DNA from: Rhizomicrobium sp.
GTDB lineage: Bacteria > Pseudomonadota > Alphaproteobacteria > Micropepsales > Micropepsaceae
Direction: 5' to 3'
NCBI GenBank assembly: GCA_037200385.1
Contig: JBBCGL010000001.1
Coordinates: 3,797,418 to 3,861,417 of the forward strand
DNA length: 64,000 bases
Shown here: in pieces, positions 61,343 through 64,000 of the stretch
How positions within the stretch are numbered: the stretch's first letter is position 1
Layout: each line of letters starts with the position of its first letter
Program-made: the position numbers and the translations under genes
The notes under the pieces: model-generated
What the model was told of the DNA's origin: nothing
Database searches by the model: none
The model's input: only the letters and a program-made list of their open reading frames with translations

Positions 61343-61903
61343 TTGAGCGACGCAAGCGAACCCGGCTGGACCATCCGGCCCGAGCGCCCCGAAGACGCAC
61401 CTTTGGTGGACGCGCTGAACGCGGCCGCCTTCGGTCCGGGGCGTTTCGCGAAATCCGCCTATCGCCTGCGCGAAGGCGTATCGCAGGTGGGTGCGCTCGC
61501 CTTCGTGGCGATCGAGACGGCGCAGCTCAAGGGTTCCGTGCGCTTCTGGCCGGTGATGATCGGCGCCCATGCGGCGCTGATGCTGGGACCGCTCGCCGTG
61601 GTGCAGGCGCAGCGCGGCCGCGGCATCGGCGTCGCGTTGATGGAGCGTGCCTTAGGGGAAGCCCAGGCGCGCGGCCACGAAGCGGTGATCCTTGTCGGCG
61701 ACGAGCCCTATTATGCCCGCGTCGGCTTCTCGAAGCTGCCGCCGGGCCGCATCCGCTTCCCCGGCCCGGTCGATCCGTCGCGCGTCCTGGGATTGTCGCT
61801 CAAGCCGGGCGCGCTGCTCGCGCTCAACGGCAACATCCGCCGCGCCCCCTTGAGCGAGAGCGTCTGCGCCGACGGCGCGCCGCTGGCGCCGGTTCTGGCG
61901 TAG
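61343..61903 (+). CDS. GNAT-family N-acetyltransferase
   Basis: About 186 aa. WTIRPERPEDAPLVDALNAA at the start and LMLGPLAVVQAQRGRGIGVA, the acetyl-CoA-binding Q/RxxGxG/A motif, define a GNAT domain; EAVILVGDEPYYARVGFSKL follows. Substrate unknown. The start is uncertain: no ATG is in frame near the N-terminus, so TTG 61343 is proposed. Divergent from the SDR. Confidence 0.83.
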   Translation: MSDASEPGWTIRPERPEDAPLVDALNAAAFGPGRFAKSAYRLREGVSQVGALAFVAIETAQLKGSVRFWPVMIGAHAALMLGPLAVVQAQRGRGIGVALMERALGEAQARGHEAVILVGDEPYYARVGFSKLPPGRIRFPGPVDPSRVLGLSLKPGALLALNGNIRRAPLSESVCADGAPLAPVLA

Positions 61904-61911
61904 AGCGCGCT

Positions 61912-61950
61912 AGAGCGGATCACCGTTTCACGGAAGCGGTGATCCGCTCT
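61912..61950. repeat. Hairpin repeat AGAGCGGATCACCG
   Basis: A 14-bp perfect stem (AGAGCGGATCACCG / CGGTGATCCGCTCT) with an 11-nt loop, 8 bases after the GNAT stop. No T run, so it is more likely a small dispersed repeat or mRNA-end hairpin than an intrinsic terminator. Confidence 0.65.
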
Positions 61951-62011
61951 AAGGTATTGGTTGGTCGCAATTCCCGGCGGAAAACCGCTTCGCACTTTTC
62001 CTGGAATTGCT

Positions 62012-62521
62012 CTATGCCGCCGCGAGCTTCCTGGGCCTGCCGCGTTCGCGCCGCGCGACGGGACGGTAATGTGCGGCAAAGACCGTCGGATCGCTGTCGA
62101 GTGCTCGCAGGGCGATGGCAACCGGCTCGGGCAATGCATGGGCGCCGCGGTAGCTCCGCACGGTACGCTCCGCCACATCCAGTAGCGCGGCGGTTTCGGC
62201 CGTGTTCAGACCATGTCGCGCCTCGAACGCGGTAAGATGCTTGCCTGACAATGTCCGCTGCTGCTCCGCAAGAATCCTGAGCGTCATGGCGCTGTAGTCC
62301 AGCCCGTTGTCCCATCCGATGCCCGTGCCATGGCCCACAGGCTTTACCCGCCGGAACGCGACGGCATCGTCGGCGAAGACCTTGAAATGCCGCGAACTGT
62401 GCACGAGTCCCGTCAGGTCGACGCGAGACTTCGTTCCGTCCACCCACACGATATTGAGTGACAACGGCGCCTTGGCGGCCTCGACGGACTTCACACGGGG
62501 TAAAGAATGGCTTGGCTGCAT
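62012..62521 (-). CDS. DUF2442 + helix-turn-helix protein
   Basis: A 169-aa protein. The N-terminal part LPRVKSVEAAKAPLSLNIVW and SRVDLTGLVHSSRHFKVFAD is DUF2442-like; the C-terminal part has an HTH (HGLNTAETAALLDVAERTVR) followed by a basic tail (ARRERGRPRKL). The start at ATG 62521 overlaps the stop of the preceding DUF4160 gene (TGATG). DUF4160-DUF2442 pairs are common small two-gene modules with unproven toxin-antitoxin-like roles; the HTH would suit an autorepressor. Confidence 0.78.
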   Translation of the reverse strand: MQPSHSLPRVKSVEAAKAPLSLNIVWVDGTKSRVDLTGLVHSSRHFKVFADDAVAFRRVKPVGHGTGIGWDNGLDYSAMTLRILAEQQRTLSGKHLTAFEARHGLNTAETAALLDVAERTVRSYRGAHALPEPVAIALRALDSDPTVFAAHYRPVARRERGRPRKLAAA

Positions 62522-62745
62522 CAGTGATATGCGTCCCATCTCGTCAAAAGCATGGCGCGATTATTCGCGATCCATTTCGCGCCGATCCGCCGCGCCCGGG
62601 CAGGCCCCTCGCCGGCCAGGACGGCGCCGTCACGGATCGCCAACAGCACTTCGAAGTCCCGCCCCACCACATGAACGTGCGGCGGGTTGTGGTCTTCGAA
62701 GTACATCGCGATCTCGAAACCGGCGAAGCGCGCAAGCGTCGGCAT
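62521..62745 (-). CDS. DUF4160 protein
   Basis: A 74-aa protein of the DUF4160 family: MPTLARFAGFEIAMYFEDHN and PPHVHVVGRDFEVLLAIRDG with conserved His residues, ending AKWIANNRAMLLTRWDAYH. ATG 62745 chosen; the frame is open 13 codons upstream. Followed directly by the DUF2442-HTH gene with overlapping stop and start. Function unknown. Confidence 0.85.
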   Translation of the reverse strand: MPTLARFAGFEIAMYFEDHNPPHVHVVGRDFEVLLAIRDGAVLAGEGPARARRIGAKWIANNRAMLLTRWDAYH

Positions 62746-62809
62746 TCCAGACCAGATTATACGGCACATTCTGCCGCGTTTCAAGAAAAGGCGGCCAATT
62801 TCGCCGCTA

Positions 62810-64000
62810 TTATCGCCCCTCGACGCGCCACGCGATCAGCAGCGTGCCCAGCAGCAGAAGCAGCGCCGCCCAGGCCGGCAACAAGGGGCGCTGTTCGACG
62901 CTGGTCACGCGATAGGCGCCGTTGCTGCGCAGGCCGATCCAGTTGCCGCCCGCCGCATTGCCGCCTTCGCCCACCCGGCGCACGTCCGGCACGCCGTCCG
63001 CCAGCCAGTGCACCGAGCCGCCGCTCGCATCGGCGATCGGCGCCAGCACCGCCTCCGTCGCGCGCATATCGGCGACCTCCTTCGGATTCAGCGGCCCGGC
63101 CGCCGCCACCGCGGTCAGCGTCCCGTCGGTCAGGCGGTAGAGCCCGAGCTCGTCGGCCTTCGCGCTCGCGCGCCAGATGCCCGGCTCGATCTTCTTCATG
63201 TCCAGCGTCGCATGCTTGCCCGACGGATAGGTCAGCACCACCGGCTTGGCGGCGTCCGCCATGGTGCGGCGCTCGACGGTGATCAGCCCTTCGGCGATGT
63301 TCGCCGACAACCGCTCCTCTTCCAGTTCCGGCTCCTTCATCAGCCAGTGCGCCAAGCGGCGCAGCAGCTCCATTTGCGGCCCGCCGCCCTCGAAACCGCG
63401 CGCCCACAGCCACGCCTGGTCGGAGAGCAGCTCCGCGACGCGCCCCTTCTTGACGCTGTCGAGCACCAGCAGCGGCCGGTCGCCCGGACCGCTCATCACC
63501 GTCTCGCCCGCGATCTTGGTCGCGCCGATGATGCGCAGCCAGCGGCCCCAGCTCGGCGGTGCCGTCGCGGTGTTCGCGCCGGGCAGGTCGCGCGTCACCG
63601 GGTGCGCCAGGCCCTGCGGCGTCACCATCGGCTTGTAGCCCTGCGCGAGGATCTCGCCGGTCGGCTGCGCCGGCAGCACCGAGGCGAGCGGCGTGCGCGA
63701 GATGCTCATGCCTTGCGCGAATTCCGGCCCCGACGCGACCAGCAGCGCGCCGCCATTCTCGACATAGTTGGCGAGGTTCTCGAAATAGAGCAGGGGCAGG
63801 ATGCCGCGCTCGCTGTAGCGGTCGAAGATCACGAGGTCGAAGCTGTCGAGCTTCTCGCTGAACAGCTCGCGGGTCGGAAAGGCGATCAGCGACAGCTCGT
63901 TGACCGGCGTCGAATCCTGCTTGGACGGCGGCCGCAGGATGGTGAAGTGGACGAGATCAACCGCGGGATCGGATTTGAGCAGGTTGCGCCACACCCGCTC
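62810..64000 (-). CDS. Large membrane protein, C-terminal part (5' end outside window)
   Basis: 396 codons of a longer gene. It starts in frame with RVWRNLLKSDPAVDLVHFTI and reads FDLVIFDRYSERGILPLLYF, LASVLPAQPTGEILAQGYKP, then a beta-rich region (LTYPSGKHATLDMKKIEPGI) and one C-terminal TM (PAWAALLLLLGTLLIAWRVE). This is the end of an alphaproteobacterial inner-membrane protein with a glutamine-amidotransferase-like (Rossmann) periplasmic domain, often encoded in clusters with MoxR and DUF58 genes. Those would lie outside this window on the right. Confidence 0.8.
   Translation of the reverse strand, partial: ERVWRNLLKSDPAVDLVHFTILRPPSKQDSTPVNELSLIAFPTRELFSEKLDSFDLVIFDRYSERGILPLLYFENLANYVENGGALLVASGPEFAQGMSISRTPLASVLPAQPTGEILAQGYKPMVTPQGLAHPVTRDLPGANTATAPPSWGRWLRIIGATKIAGETVMSGPGDRPLLVLDSVKKGRVAELLSDQAWLWARGFEGGGPQMELLRRLAHWLMKEPELEEERLSANIAEGLITVERRTMADAAKPVVLTYPSGKHATLDMKKIEPGIWRASAKADELGLYRLTDGTLTAVAAAGPLNPKEVADMRATEAVLAPIADASGGSVHWLADGVPDVRRVGEGGNAAGGNWIGLRSNGAYRVTSVEQRPLLPAWAALLLLLGTLLIAWRVEGR

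Noticed and set aside
1-64000. CRISPR array, prophage or IS element
   Set aside because: No spaced direct repeats, no integrase, transposase or phage structural gene was seen. The only repeats are the short palindromic elements listed.

Overview
The window reads as a chromosome segment of a G+C-rich, flagellated alphaproteobacterium that uses the CtrA cell-cycle network. Direct signs are ctrA, rcdA, sciP and trcR (the DUF1013 family), a Caulobacter-like fliF-fliG-flbE/fliH-fliN-flbD operon followed by flhA, a sigma-54 flagellar hierarchy, and alphaproteobacterial families such as COQ9, DUF1192 and DUF465. The gene mix would suit an order such as Micropepsales, Rhodospirillales or Caulobacterales; the genus cannot be fixed by eye. 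No phage, IS element, rRNA or CRISPR array was seen.

Layout. 1-6.7 kb: end of peptide deformylase, COQ9, asd, purK, purE, a diguanylate cyclase, a possible small RNA, an orphan membrane protein, a DUF465 protein and ubiX. 6.8-14.8 kb: a second DUF465 protein, two MFS carriers, an acyl-CoA ligase, a YqaA-type membrane protein, trcR and a quinone reductase. 14.9-22 kb: rcdA, an MFS stub, an aminoglycoside-phosphotransferase-like kinase, rpmE, an A+T-rich orphan membrane gene, an ABC exporter, a paraoxonase-like protein and ctrA. 22.1-29.6 kb: fliI-fliJ, a secreted protein, DoxX, two DUF2207 paralogues and lemA. 29.6-46.8 kb: flagellar block (flhG, flhF, flhA, flbD, fliN, fliH, fliG, fliF, sciP, flgE, flgD, fliK, then divergent flgK-flgL). 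46.8-64 kb: mnmA, small proteins, tRNA-Met, ilvA, an Lrp regulator, a saccharopine dehydrogenase-family enzyme, a fused spermidine-synthase-like membrane protein, an ALDH7-type dehydrogenase, motA, Nudix, two SDRs, a GNAT protein, a DUF4160/DUF2442 pair and a truncated membrane protein.

How it works together. CtrA would start the flagellar cascade; CtrA-box-like sites lie before fliI and fliF. FlbD with sigma-54 would then switch on the late genes: a near-perfect -24/-12 promoter precedes flgK and a diverging one precedes fliK, with a palindrome between them. RcdA and SciP limit CtrA by proteolysis and direct inhibition. The saccharopine dehydrogenase homologue, the Lrp regulator and the ALDH7 enzyme suggest lysine catabolism.

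The most striking signal lies between purK and asd. A 23-codon reading frame with four consecutive threonine codons is followed by three overlapping RNA pairings (1:2, 2:3, 3:4) ending in a U-tract terminator 20 nt before the asd start. This is the layout of a classical ribosome-mediated threonine attenuator, placed here in front of asd. Other points worth a look are a possible ~190-nt RNA with a tiny ORF, a family of GTCAT...ATGAC palindromic intergenic repeats, and an A+T-rich membrane gene that looks acquired.
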